Assembly: GCA_027315165.1 (NCBI GenBank)
Contig: DAHUYN010000001.1
Location: 1 to 64,000 of the forward strand
DNA from: Thermoplasmata archaeon
GTDB taxonomy: Archaea > Thermoplasmatota > Thermoplasmata > Lutacidiplasmatales > UBA184
DNA length: 64,000 nucleotides
Reading direction: 5' to 3'
The number at the start of each line of letters is the position of its first letter. The stretch's first letter is position 1. Of this stretch, positions 6,633 through 14,916 are shown in pieces. Below the pieces are notes generated by a model, which was not told the origin of the DNA, did no database searches, and saw only the letters and a program-made list of their open reading frames with translations. Position numbers and translations under genes: made by a program.

Positions 6633-7691
6633 TCAGAGGACCGGGGTGGCGAGCGTCGGCTCGTAGTCCGGTGCGAGCGTACCGACGATCGGGATCGGGT
6701 GGCCGCAGCCCCGGCACCGGTTCTCCCGGTCGAGGTTCCACGAGCGGATCAGGAAGCCGAGACGGTCGACCGCGATCTGCCCGCACCGCGGGCAGTAGGT
6801 GTGCTCGAGCGGATGGCCCCAGACGTTCCCGAGATAGACGTAGTCGAGCCCCTCCTCCTTCGCGACCGCATGGAGGCGCTCGAGCGTGCGCACGGGGGTC
6901 TCCGGGAACTCCATCATCTGGTAGTCCGGATGGAACCGGAGCAGGTGGAACGGCGTCTCGGGAGAGAGCTCGTCGTGCACGAAGCGGGCGAGGGAGCGGA
7001 ACGCGGCGACGTCCTCGCCGACCCGAGGCACGATGAGGTCGGTGACCTCGACATGGACGCCCCGCCGATACAGGTCGACGACCGTCGAGAGGATCGGGTC
7101 CGGACCTTTCGCGGTGATGTACTTCCGAAGGAAGCCCGGCTCGCCGCTCCCCTTGAAGTCGACGCTGATGGCGTCGAGCTTCGGCGCGAGCCGCTCGACC
7201 GCCTCGGGGGTCATGTAGCCGTTCGTGACGAACGTCGCGAACAGCCCCTGCTCGTGCGCGAGGTCGATGATGTCGAGCGCGTACTCGAGGAAGATCGTCG
7301 GCTCGTTGTAGGTGAAGGTGACCCCCGCGCAGCCGAGGCGTTTCGCCGAGGCGACGGCCGCCGCCGGGGGCAGGGGCCGGCCCTGGACCCCACGCTCCTG
7401 CGAGATCTCGGCGTTCTGGCAGTACTGGCAGCGCCAGTTGCAGCCGACGGTGCCGATCGAGAAGACCTTCGACCCGGGCCGGAAGTGCGAGAGCGGCTTC
7501 TTCTCGATGGGGTCGACCTGGACCGCCGCGGCGATCCCGTAGGTGAGGAGCTCGAGCGTGCCGCCAACGTTCTTGCGGACGAAGCAGAAGCCGTGCGAGC
7601 CCTCGGGGATCACGCAGTAGCGCGCACAGGCGGTGCACCGGACCTTGCAATCGGGCAGCCGTTCGAAGAGGGTCGCGGCGTGGCCGGGCAT
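6633..7691 (-). CDS. amrS: AmmeMemoRadiSam-type radical SAM enzyme (AmrS)
   Basis: A protein of 352 residues. The radical SAM motif C-N-W-R-C-Q-Y-C sits at C84/C88/C91. An N-terminal cysteine set (C15, C19, C22, C26) and a C-terminal zinc-ribbon-like pair (C-P-R-C and C-R-G-C) match the PflA-like AmrS family, which co-occurs with AMMECR1 and MEMO proteins. T-F-T-Y-N-E-P-T-I-F and F-V-T-N-G-Y are further family signatures. AMMECR1 and MEMO homologues are not in this window. ATG 7691 starts the conserved region; the frame upstream is unconserved. The physiological substrate of the family is unknown. Confidence 0.88.
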   Translation of the reverse strand: MPGHAATLFERLPDCKVRCTACARYCVIPEGSHGFCFVRKNVGGTLELLTYGIAAAVQVDPIEKKPLSHFRPGSKVFSIGTVGCNWRCQYCQNAEISQERGVQGRPLPPAAAVASAKRLGCAGVTFTYNEPTIFLEYALDIIDLAHEQGLFATFVTNGYMTPEAVERLAPKLDAISVDFKGSGEPGFLRKYITAKGPDPILSTVVDLYRRGVHVEVTDLIVPRVGEDVAAFRSLARFVHDELSPETPFHLLRFHPDYQMMEFPETPVRTLERLHAVAKEEGLDYVYLGNVWGHPLEHTYCPRCGQIAVDRLGFLIRSWNLDRENRCRGCGHPIPIVGTLAPDYEPTLATPVL

Positions 7692-7780
7692 CCTCCCCCC
7701 GGCTCGAACAGGGGTCGCATGCCGATAACCGTTCGCTCTCGCCCCCCTCGACGGGGCCAAGGATTCATCCGTCAGGCGCC

Positions 7781-9199
7781 ATGGCCCTCGCGATGTCGGA
7801 GGCGGTGCCGGCGGAGGCCGAGGCCGACCGGCTCGAGCGCGAGGTGCTCGTCCGGATCTCGCCCGACGACGCGACACGCGCCCGGGTCGCCGCGGCGTGC
7901 CGCGCCCTCGTCGAGCGCGCCGAGGCCGCCGCGCGCTCCCGAGGGATCCCGGTCGCGCGGTGCCTCGTCGCCGGCTCCGCCGCCCGGGGGACCTACCTCG
8001 TCGACCGGCTCGACATCGACCTGTTCCTCCTGTTCCCGCCGTCCACGACCCGAGCCGACCTCGAGCACCGGGGCCTCGAGCTCGCGGCGGCGATCCTCGA
8101 GAGGCCCGAGACCCGCTACGCGGAGCACCCCTACCTGCGCGGCGTCTTCGACGGCTTTCCCGTCGACGCCGTCCCGGGGTTCGCCGTCGACGACCCGACG
8201 CACCCGATCAGCGCCGTCGATCGGACGCCGTTCCATCAGGCCTACCTCGAGAGCCGGTACACGCCCGCGCTCGTCGACCAGGTGCGGCTCGCCAAGCAGT
8301 TCCTCCGCGCCATCGGCGTCTACGGCTCGGAGGCACGGACCGCGGGCTTCTCGGGCTACCTCCTCGAACTCCTCGTGCTGCGCTTCGGCGGCCTGCGGGG
8401 GCTTCTCAAGGCGGCGCGGGCGTGGCGGCCGCCCGTCCGCCTCGAGTCAACGCCCGGCGCCTCCCCGACGGTGCCGGAGGACATCGCGCTCATTCTCGAC
8501 GACCCGGTCGACCCGGGGCGCAACGTCTCCTCCGCGCTCTCGCGACGTAACTTGGCCACCTTCATCCTCGCGGCGGCGACCTACCTCGAGCACCCGGGCC
8601 GGTGGGCGTTCGAGCGAACGCCGCGCGCGCTGCCGACGCTCTCGGGCGCGATCGAGCTCGTCGCCGACCGGGGCACCCACGTCGCCGTCCTCACGGTCCC
8701 GAGGCCGACCGTCGTCGACGACATCCTCTACCCGCAGATGCGCAAGGCCGAGCGGGCGGTCTCCGAGGAGGCCGCGAGGCTCGGTTTCCGCGTCCTCGGA
8801 ACGGCCAGCGCGGCCGGGCCCGACCGGGTCTACCTCCTCCTCGAGGTCGAGCATGGCCGTCTCCCCGCCGTCCGTCTGCAGGAGGGGCCACCCCCGGGCC
8901 TCGACCGCGTCGCGTCGTTCCTGGAGAAGTGGAGCACGACATCCGCGCCCGTGCTCCAGGGACCCTACGTGCTCGCCGACGGCCGTCTGGCCGTCGAGGC
9001 CCGCCGTTCGGAGCGGGAGCTCGAGCCGCTCCTTCGGGCTGCGATCGACCGTCTTCCGCTCGGGCGCGACCTCAAGCCCCGCGAGCCCGGGCTCGTGGCC
9101 GTCGCGTCCCTCGCCTCCGTCGCGGAGACCGAGGCGCTCGACGAGGCGGTCTCGGACCTGTTGGAGAAGCGGCTTCCCTGGTCCGAGGCGGCGCGCTAG
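7781..9199 (+). CDS. cca: Archaeal CCA-adding tRNA nucleotidyltransferase
   Basis: A protein of 472 residues, close to the usual length of class I archaeal CCA enzymes. The nucleotidyltransferase motif G-S-A-A-R-G-T-Y-L is followed by carboxylates D78 and D80 (R-L-D-I-D-L-F-L-L-F), with D129 (F-P-V-D-A-V) as the third metal ligand. The H-P-Y-L-R-G segment and the later tail-domain pattern agree. It adds or repairs the 3' CCA of tRNAs without a nucleic-acid template. ATG 7793 is an alternative start four codons in. The 3' end overlaps the convergent membrane-protein gene by four bases. Confidence 0.93.
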   Translation: MALAMSEAVPAEAEADRLEREVLVRISPDDATRARVAAACRALVERAEAAARSRGIPVARCLVAGSAARGTYLVDRLDIDLFLLFPPSTTRADLEHRGLELAAAILERPETRYAEHPYLRGVFDGFPVDAVPGFAVDDPTHPISAVDRTPFHQAYLESRYTPALVDQVRLAKQFLRAIGVYGSEARTAGFSGYLLELLVLRFGGLRGLLKAARAWRPPVRLESTPGASPTVPEDIALILDDPVDPGRNVSSALSRRNLATFILAAATYLEHPGRWAFERTPRALPTLSGAIELVADRGTHVAVLTVPRPTVVDDILYPQMRKAERAVSEEAARLGFRVLGTASAAGPDRVYLLLEVEHGRLPAVRLQEGPPPGLDRVASFLEKWSTTSAPVLQGPYVLADGRLAVEARRSERELEPLLRAAIDRLPLGRDLKPREPGLVAVASLASVAETEALDEAVSDLLEKRLPWSEAAR

Positions 9200-9579
9200 C
9201 GCAGCAGGACGTCGGTCAGCAGGAACCAGATCCCGATCCAACCGAACACCTCGACGAGGATCATGCTCGCCCACTCGCCCTTCGTGTACTCGGAGGCGGC
9301 CGCGCGCAGGCGTCCCCAGAGCAGCGGCGAGGTGGCGATCGTCATGATGCCGACGACCACCGGCACGAGCCCCTCGAGTACGCCCGTGCCGGCCATCGCG
9401 AGAACGTGCGTCAGCCCGAAGGAGACGGCGCCGAGGAGGATGGCGAGGCCGAGCGCAAAGCCCGTCGCGACCGACTGCTCGAACTCGTGGGCGACGAAGC
9501 CTTCCTCGTCGAACTCGGGGAACTCGAAGCCCGCGGCCTCGGCGTCCTCCTCGAGCCGCTTGCGGGCCTTCTTCGCCAT
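9196..9579 (-). CDS. Hypothetical membrane protein, three predicted TM segments
   Basis: A protein of 127 residues. A charged, acidic N-terminal 35 residues (lysine-rich start, then E-F-P-E-F-D-E-E-G) precede three hydrophobic segments, about residues 38-60, 65-85 and 103-125. No family is recognised. It lies three bases before lipA on the same strand (lipA stop 9582, this start 9579), so the two are likely co-transcribed. It overlaps the cca stop in convergent orientation. Confidence 0.7.
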   Translation of the reverse strand: MAKKARKRLEEDAEAAGFEFPEFDEEGFVAHEFEQSVATGFALGLAILLGAVSFGLTHVLAMAGTGVLEGLVPVVVGIMTIATSPLLWGRLRAAASEYTKGEWASMILVEVFGWIGIWFLLTDVLLR

Positions 9580-9581
9580 CG

Positions 9582-10493
9582 CTAGCGCCCCCGCGACGCC
9601 TGGGCGGCCCGGAACAGGGCCTCGGCGCGATAGGAGCTCCGGACGAGCGGGCCGGCCTCGATGCCGGAGAATCCGGCGCGACGGGCCCGGTCGGCGAGCG
9701 CCCCGAACTCCTCCGGCGGCACGTACCGCGCGACCGGGACGTGAGCGGGGCTGGGCCGGAGGTACTGGCCGAGCGTGAGGAGGTCGACCCCGGCCTCCCG
9801 GAGGTCACGGTTCGCCTCGTCCAGCTCGTCGAGCGCCTCGCCCAGGCCGAGCATGATCGAGCTCTTCGTCACGAGACGTCTCGGGCCGAGCTCGCGGGCG
9901 GCCCGGAGGAGCGCGAGGGAGCGGTCGTAGCCCGCGCGCCGGTCCCGGACCGCGGGCGAGAGCCGGCGGACCGTCTCGAGGTTGTGCGCGAGCACGTCCG
10001 GCGGCTCCTCGAGGAGGGTCCCGAGCGCGCGCTCGTCGCCGCCGAGGTCCCCGACGAGGAGCTCGACGAGGACCTCGGGCGAACGGGCGCGGATGGCCCG
10101 GACGGTCTCCGCGAGGATCGAGGCGCCTCCGTCCGCGAGGTCGTCCCGGCAGACCTGCGTGAGCACGACGTAGCGGAGTCCCCCGCGTCGGACCCCCTCG
10201 GCGACGCGCGCCGGCTCGGTCGGGTCGACCGCGCCGTGGGGCCAGTGCGTCGTCACCGCGCAGAACGCGCAGCGCCGTGTGCAGGCCGCGCCGAGGAGCA
10301 TGAACGTCGCCGTGCCGGCCGACCAGCACTCGGACTTGTTGGGGCAGCGGGCCTCGCGGCAGACCGTCGCGAGTCCCAGCTCGGCGAGCGTCCCCTGCAC
10401 CTCTGGGTATCGGCCGCTCGGAAGCGGGACCCGGATCCACTCGGGGAGCCGGGCCGAGGGCGGCGAGCGGTCCGCCGTTGTCGCCGTCGCCAC
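9582..10493 (-). CDS. lipA: Lipoyl synthase
   Basis: A protein of 303 residues, the normal length for LipA. The auxiliary cluster motif C-x4-C-x5-C is at C45/C50/C56, and the radical SAM motif C-T-R-R-C-A-F-C at C71/C75/C78. The C-terminal R-S-S-Y that contributes a serine ligand to the auxiliary cluster is present. It inserts sulfur into octanoyl chains on lipoyl-dependent proteins. No lipoate ligase, octanoyltransferase, glycine cleavage or 2-oxoacid dehydrogenase genes are in the window, so its client must be elsewhere. Confidence 0.95.
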   Translation of the reverse strand: MATATTADRSPPSARLPEWIRVPLPSGRYPEVQGTLAELGLATVCREARCPNKSECWSAGTATFMLLGAACTRRCAFCAVTTHWPHGAVDPTEPARVAEGVRRGGLRYVVLTQVCRDDLADGGASILAETVRAIRARSPEVLVELLVGDLGGDERALGTLLEEPPDVLAHNLETVRRLSPAVRDRRAGYDRSLALLRAARELGPRRLVTKSSIMLGLGEALDELDEANRDLREAGVDLLTLGQYLRPSPAHVPVARYVPPEEFGALADRARRAGFSGIEAGPLVRSSYRAEALFRAAQASRGR

Positions 10494-10517
10494 GAGCGTG
10501 GGAGCCGGGCTCGCGTC

Positions 10518-11666
10518 TTAGGCTTTGCGCGAGCGGCGGCCCGCCCGGTCCTCGAGAAGCGTCGTGAGGTAGCTCATCGGCATCTCGTCCATGCTGAGCC
10601 GGTTGCCCTCGCCGCGGCTGGCCGGCGGCTCGACGCCGAGCAGCCCCTCGCGCTCGAGCGCCTTCACGGTCCGCCAGAACGTGACACGGCTCATCGCCGT
10701 GACGCCGTACTCCTCCGCGGCCGCCTGGTAGGCCTGCCGGACCTTGTCGGTCGTCGCGACGGCGTGCCGCCCGCGGAGGCAGCGCGCGAGCGCGAGGAGC
10801 ACGAGGAGCTCGGTCTCCCCGAGCGCCTCGAGCTTGGATTCGGTGACGGTCGGGTAGATCGAGCCCTTCGCCGCGCGCACATGCTCGGGGCCGACCTCAC
10901 GGGCCCCCTCGGACTCCGCCGCCCGTGCGGCCCCGGCCAGGAGTTCGAGGGCGAACCGGGCGTCGCCGCTGGACGCGGCCGCCCGGGCGATCTGCTCGGC
11001 CATCGGTGGGGGGAGCGCGCCGGGGCGCAGCGCGACCTCGGCCCGGTAGCGGACGATCTCCTCGAGGTCCTCCGCGTCGTACCGACGCAGCTGCAGTCGG
11101 TGGGTCACGCCGAAGCTCGAGCGGCTCGGGGCATCGAGGTACGGGAGGACGTCCTCGGAGGCGACCAGGAACAGCGAGATCGAGCCGAGGCCGACCTCGG
11201 GCGACCTCGAAAGCAGGTAGACGAGCTTGGTCTCCTGGCGGACGAGCGCGCTCACCTCGTCGAGGATGACGAAGACGTGTCGGGGCGCGCGCCGGATCCC
11301 CTGTTCGAAGACGTCGAGCATCTCGGGGAGGCCGTAGCCCCGGTCGGGGAGCGACACGCCGACCCCTCGGAGCAGCTGGAGGAGGATCGTCCGGTCGTTC
11401 GAGCGCCGCCAGCAGTTGACGTAGAGCTTGAGGACCGGAAGGGAGCCGACGCGCCCCGCGCGGACGAGCTCGTCCCCGAGCCGCTGCGCGAGCGCGGTCT
11501 TGCCGCTCCCGACGCCGCCCGTGAGGAGCTGGTGGTAGGCGACGCCCTTCGCGAGCGAGGCCTTGTAGCGCTGCGAGAGGAGGGCGAGCTCCGTCTCTCG
11601 CCGGACCAGCTTCGGCGGCAGGTAGGAGGCGTCGAGCGTCTCCTCGTGCGTGAGGACCCGTTCCAC
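10518..11666 (-). CDS. orc1: Orc1/Cdc6 replication initiator
   Basis: A protein of about 382 residues. The AAA+ core shows Walker A G-G-V-G-S-G-K-T-A (49-57), Walker B V-F-V-I-L-D-E (131-137) and sensor elements, followed by a C-terminal winged helix (residues about 290-370). The start is placed at GTG 11666, the first usable start after the tmk stop and just before the family N-terminus; no ATG exists there. It is the last gene of a run with the 59-residue coiled-coil protein, Nudix, TatD and tmk. No AT-rich gap or ORB-like repeats lie next to it, unlike many archaeal cdc6-linked origins. Confidence 0.9.
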   Translation of the reverse strand: MERVLTHEETLDASYLPPKLVRRETELALLSQRYKASLAKGVAYHQLLTGGVGSGKTALAQRLGDELVRAGRVGSLPVLKLYVNCWRRSNDRTILLQLLRGVGVSLPDRGYGLPEMLDVFEQGIRRAPRHVFVILDEVSALVRQETKLVYLLSRSPEVGLGSISLFLVASEDVLPYLDAPSRSSFGVTHRLQLRRYDAEDLEEIVRYRAEVALRPGALPPPMAEQIARAAASSGDARFALELLAGAARAAESEGAREVGPEHVRAAKGSIYPTVTESKLEALGETELLVLLALARCLRGRHAVATTDKVRQAYQAAAEEYGVTAMSRVTFWRTVKALEREGLLGVEPPASRGEGNRLSMDEMPMSYLTTLLEDRAGRRSRKA

Positions 11667-11700
11667 GGCGAACCCGAGCCCGAGACACGCCTCGGGTAGA

Positions 11701-12336
11701 TTACGCTCCCGCTCGCCGGCGGGGTCGTCGGGGCGGTGGCAGCCAGGCGGCGAGGCGCTCGTAGGCACCGTCGGCGAGCTCCGTCCGAGAGCGGCGGGCG
11801 TCCAGCACCCACCAGCGCCCCGCTCGGGCGAACCCGGCGTAGGCGCGTGCAACGCGCCGGAGCGTGCGCAGTCGTTCGAGCGGGGCCCGGTGGTTCCCGC
11901 GGCGGCCGACCCGACGGAGCGCCTCGGCCGCCGGGAGCTCGAGCCAGAGCACCCGGTCCGGCGGGACCGTGACCCCTCGCTGGAGCCTCGCGAGGGCCCG
12001 ACGGGGCGCGGGCGGGAGGGCGCTGCCCTGGTAGGCGAGGGTCGAGTAGAACGAGCGGTCGGAGAGGACCACGTCCGCGCGCGCCAGCGCCTCGAGGAGC
12101 GTCGGCCTCGCCAAGAGCCGGTCGACCGTGAAGCCGACGGCCCCGCCCAGCGGGTCGCGTCGAGCGAGCTCCTGAGCACGACGGCCGAGGCGCGGGTCCG
12201 TCGGCTCTCGCCAGAGGACCACGCGCCAGCCCGAGGCGCGCAGGCGTCGTGCGAGGCGTCGCTGCAGGGTCGACTTGCCCGTCCCGTCGATCCCCTCGAG
12301 GGCCACGAGCCGTCCCGGGCCGCGGGACGAGCTCAT
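11701..12336 (-). CDS. tmk: Thymidylate (dTMP) kinase
   Basis: A protein of 211 residues. The P-loop G-I-D-G-T-G-K-S-T spans 15-23, and the Y-/F-S-T-L-A-Y-Q-G substrate-binding segment follows S-D-R-S. Length is typical. It phosphorylates dTMP to dTDP for DNA synthesis, consistent with co-transcription with orc1 35 bases downstream. The start ATG 12336 overlaps the tatD stop (ATGA). An Arg/Pro-rich tail closes the protein. Confidence 0.92.
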   Translation of the reverse strand: MSSSRGPGRLVALEGIDGTGKSTLQRRLARRLRASGWRVVLWREPTDPRLGRRAQELARRDPLGGAVGFTVDRLLARPTLLEALARADVVLSDRSFYSTLAYQGSALPPAPRRALARLQRGVTVPPDRVLWLELPAAEALRRVGRRGNHRAPLERLRTLRRVARAYAGFARAGRWWVLDARRSRTELADGAYERLAAWLPPPRRPRRRAGA

Positions 12337-13211
12337 CGGCTCCCCGCGCGCGCCACCGACGGAACGAGGCCGTAGACCTCACGGAGCGAGTCGACGAACG
12401 GCACCCGGAGCCGCTCGATCGCCTCAGCGCCCTGGCCGGCGATCGCCACCGCGCGGCGCGGGACCGTCGTGACGTCGAGCACCGCCCCCGGCCGGGCCGG
12501 GTCATCGAGGAAATCCGTCTCGAGGAACCACGGGCCCGGCTCGGTCCGCACCTTCGCGACGACCTCGCGACGCGCGAGGTAGGAGGCGGTGACGCCGGCT
12601 CTCGCGGCCGCCGGCGTGCCCGCCCGGTCGTAGTGCTTGACGACGTGCGACGGGGGGAGGCCGACCTGGGCCGCGAGCGCGGCGAGTCCTTCGTAGCCCG
12701 CGGCGTCCAGGTCCTCGGAGTGGACGACGGCGGGACATCCGACGTCCCTCGCCACCTCGAGGGCGTGGCGGAAGACGTCGCCGCCCGCCTGGGCGACGGG
12801 CTCCGCGACGGGGAAGTGACATCGGCCCACCTCGCCGAGCGCGACCGCGCGCTGCTCCGCCACACGCGCTCCGGCGAGCTCGAGCGCGTCCCGCTGCAGG
12901 GCCACGGCCGCCTCGAGCCCGAGGTGCTCGGACTGCGCCGCGAGGTCCACGGGGTAGGGAGCGAGGACGACGTAGACGGTCACGCCCGCCTCGCTCTGGG
13001 CGACCCGGGCGAGTCGCTCGGTCTCGTCGTACTGCGCCACGTAGTCGTCCCGCGAGAGCGGCGGACGGCGCTCGTAGTCCTGGGTGGTGAGGAAGAGGTG
13101 CGTGCCGCCCGCGGCCGCGAACCGGCGGACCGCCGCGACCCCCTCGCCCGAGGCGGCGAGGTGCACGTGGTGATCGACGACGGGGAGGTCGCTCGGGAGC
13201 GCCCCGCTCAT
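12333..13211 (-). CDS. TatD-family metal-dependent hydrolase
   Basis: A protein of 292 residues. The N-terminal V-V-D-H-H-V-H-L metal-binding motif, the E-V-G-R-C-H-F segment, V-V-H-S-E-D and the C-terminal E-T-D-F-L-D-D belong to the archaeal TatD-related (COG1099-type) TIM-barrel hydrolases, likely 3'-5' DNA exonucleases or related phosphoesterases. ATG 13211 overlaps the Nudix stop and its own stop overlaps the tmk start, so it is embedded in the replication operon. A DNA-repair role is inferred from family and context. Confidence 0.82.
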   Translation of the reverse strand: MSGALPSDLPVVDHHVHLAASGEGVAAVRRFAAAGGTHLFLTTQDYERRPPLSRDDYVAQYDETERLARVAQSEAGVTVYVVLAPYPVDLAAQSEHLGLEAAVALQRDALELAGARVAEQRAVALGEVGRCHFPVAEPVAQAGGDVFRHALEVARDVGCPAVVHSEDLDAAGYEGLAALAAQVGLPPSHVVKHYDRAGTPAAARAGVTASYLARREVVAKVRTEPGPWFLETDFLDDPARPGAVLDVTTVPRRAVAIAGQGAEAIERLRVPFVDSLREVYGLVPSVARAGSR

Positions 13212-13792
13212 CCCGCCTCGGCCGGCTCGATCTTGAACAGCTCGAGGAGCACGCGGCGCGTGAACCCCCAGAGGACGTGGCCGTCGAAGACGACGCACTC
13301 CATGTCGCGCGACCCCTGGGGCGTGTCGCGCGGGAGGAGGCGGAAGGTCCGCAGCGCGGCGACGGGGAGCCAGAAGACGTGCGCGACCTCACGGGCGTTG
13401 TGGGCGCGGGGGGCGCGGCCGGCCGGGCCGAGCTCCGCCGCGAACGCGGCGACGGTCAGGGCAAAGCGCGGGGCCGGCACGAGCCCGAGACACCGGAGCG
13501 GGGTCACGAGGTCTCCCTCGGTCAGGCCGACCTCCTCCTCGAGCTCCCGCAGCGCCGTCTCGGCGAGCGAGGCATCGGACTCCTCGACGTGGCCTCCCGG
13601 AAGACCGACCTGGCCCGACGCCGGGTCGCCGTCGCGGACGGCGCGCTGGATCAGGAGCACCTCGACGTCCTCGAGGCCGTCGCGGAGGACGGCGAGGACC
13701 GCGGCCCCGCCCGACCCTCGGGGCGGGGGGTCGGTGGGCAGCGTCTGGAGCCACGACGCCGCGCCGGCCGCGCCCGCGGGCGCCGCGTTCAC
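13208..13792 (-). CDS. Nudix hydrolase (CoA pyrophosphatase-like)
   Basis: A protein of 194 residues. The Nudix box G-x5-E-x7-R-E-L-x-E-E-x-G-L is complete (G-H-V-E-E-S-D ... R-E-L-E-E-E-V-G-L). Upstream L-L-I-Q-R-A-V and the Q-V-G-L-P-G-G-H block resemble the CoA pyrophosphatase (NudL/YeaB) subgroup. It cleaves a nucleoside diphosphate linked to another moiety; CoA is the best guess. The start overlaps the small coiled-coil gene (ATGA). Confidence 0.88.
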   Translation of the reverse strand: MNAAPAGAAGAASWLQTLPTDPPPRGSGGAAVLAVLRDGLEDVEVLLIQRAVRDGDPASGQVGLPGGHVEESDASLAETALRELEEEVGLTEGDLVTPLRCLGLVPAPRFALTVAAFAAELGPAGRAPRAHNAREVAHVFWLPVAALRTFRLLPRDTPQGSRDMECVVFDGHVLWGFTRRVLLELFKIEPAEAG

Positions 13793-13968
13793 CGGGGGCC
13801 CTGCCAGTCGTAGACGGACTTCTCGCGGACGACGGAGCGGTCGGTCGGGTGCTCGACGCTCGGGTCCATCTGCTGCTCGAGGACGAGGAGCCGCGCGCGG
13901 AGCGCGGCGACCTGCCGCTCGAGGTCGCGCACGCGTTCCTCGAGAGAGGAGGGCGACGGGGAGGACAT
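13789..13968 (-). CDS. Small coiled-coil protein heading the orc1 operon
   Basis: A protein of 59 residues that is easily missed because of its size. Residues 7-33 (L-E-E-R-V-R-D-L-E-R-Q-V-A-A-L-R-A-R-L-L-V) have clean heptad spacing of leucine/valine, a short coiled coil. A polar tail ends in Y-D-W-Q-G-P-R. Its TGA overlaps the Nudix ATG by four bases. A TATA box (CTTTTCTATAAT, minus strand) is centred 26 bases before the ATG, so it is probably the first, leaderless cistron. It may dimerise; no family is recognised. Confidence 0.75.
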   Translation of the reverse strand: MSSPSPSSLEERVRDLERQVAALRARLLVLEQQMDPSVEHPTDRSVVREKSVYDWQGPR

Positions 13969-13988
13969 CGGGACCCTAGAGGACGCTC

Positions 13989-14000
13989 ATTATAGAAAAG
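13989..14000 (-). promoter_or_regulatory. TATA box of the orc1/tmk operon
   Basis: On the minus strand this reads CTTTTCTATAAT, an AT-rich island in GC-rich surroundings. It is centred 26 bases before the ATG at 13968, the spacing expected if transcription begins at the start codon. This is a textbook archaeal leaderless arrangement. Confidence 0.7.
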
Positions 14001-14018
14001 CGACCCGGGGCGACGCGG

Positions 14019-14837
14019 TCAGGCCGAGGACGCCGCGGAGCGACCCTGTTCGACCGAACTGACGAACTCGCGGATCGTCTGCGCGGTCTCCGCGGGCTTC
14101 TCGACCGGCAGCAGATGTCCCGCCTGGACGAAGAGCTTGAGGTCGGCCCCGGGGATCGAGACCCGAAGGAGCCGGCCGTGCGAGCCGTCGACGACGGCGT
14201 CGTCCATCGACTGGACGATGTGCGTGGGCAGCCGGATCCGCATCAGCCGTCCCCGCAGGTCGAAGGAGCGCGTGGACTGGCCCCAGGCGAGCGCGCTGCG
14301 GAGGTCCGCGTGCTCGAGCTGTCGCCGCAGCCGCTCGACGACGTCGAGGTGCGCGTCGACCCAGTCGGGATAGTAGAGGTCCTTGACGAGACGCAGCAGG
14401 TAGGCGTCGAACCCCTCGGTCCGGTACGTGTCGGCCCAGCGCTGCGCGACCGCCCGCGTGTGCTGGTCGCAGTGCGGGGCGCCGTTGACGACGGTGAGGC
14501 TCGCGAGCCGGTCGGGAGCGTCCAGCGCCCATCGGAGGGCCAGGAACCCGCCCGCGCTGAGGCCGACCAGGTGCACCTTCGGGAGGCCGAGCGTGTCGAG
14601 AAGGAGCGCCAGGTCCCCCTCGAGCTCGGAGAAGGAGAACGTCGAGCCGTCGGGCGCCGGAGAGCGTCCGTGCCCCCGGAGGTCGGGCGCGACGACGCGA
14701 AACTCGGGCGAGAGCCGCTCGATGACGTCGTTCCAGACCGTGTGGTCGCCGCCGAGCCCGTGGAGGAGGAGCACGGGCGGGCCGCGGCCGGCCTCACGGT
14801 AGTGCAACGGGACGGGCGGCAGCGCCGGCTCGGCCAC
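14019..14837 (-). CDS. Alpha/beta-fold hydrolase
   Basis: A protein of 272 residues. H-G-L-G-G (oxyanion-hole region), D-L-R-G-H-G-R-S, the nucleophile elbow G-L-S-A-G-G (Ser near 95), an acid in S-M-D-D-A-V-V-D and a C-terminal histidine in A-G-H-L-L-P-V-E-K-P give a complete triad. The sequence is in the large family of esterases, lactonases and C-C hydrolases; the substrate is not predictable. A TATA-like GCGTAAATAC (minus strand, about 14857-14866) lies about 24 bases before ATG 14837. It is divergent to the ThiI-like gene. Confidence 0.88.
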   Translation of the reverse strand: MAEPALPPVPLHYREAGRGPPVLLLHGLGGDHTVWNDVIERLSPEFRVVAPDLRGHGRSPAPDGSTFSFSELEGDLALLLDTLGLPKVHLVGLSAGGFLALRWALDAPDRLASLTVVNGAPHCDQHTRAVAQRWADTYRTEGFDAYLLRLVKDLYYPDWVDAHLDVVERLRRQLEHADLRSALAWGQSTRSFDLRGRLMRIRLPTHIVQSMDDAVVDGSHGRLLRVSIPGADLKLFVQAGHLLPVEKPAETAQTIREFVSSVEQGRSAASSA

Positions 14838-14887
14838 GGCGCGCCGAGCGGGGTGCGGTATTTACGCCTAGGCGGCGCGCGCTGGGC

Positions 14888-14896
14888 TCAAATAGG
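14888..14896 (+). promoter_or_regulatory. TATA box of the ThiI-like gene
   Basis: TCAAATAGG stands out in GC-rich flanks and is centred about 25 bases before the GTG start at 14917. The same AAATAGG core recurs before the agmatinase gene (22435-22442) and before the secreted thioredoxin gene (53081-53088), which supports it as a real promoter element. Confidence 0.7.
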
Positions 14897-14916
14897 GGGC
14901 GCGGGGTGGAACCGGC

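Noticed and set aside
6453-9347. A 964-residue plus-strand frame over the CBS, AmrS and CCA genes
   Set aside because: It is low-complexity Arg/Ser/Pro sequence antisense or out of frame to genes with intact catalytic motifs.
11667-11700. Replication origin next to orc1
   Set aside because: The gap is only 34 bases and no repeats or AT-rich unwinding element were seen around the gene.
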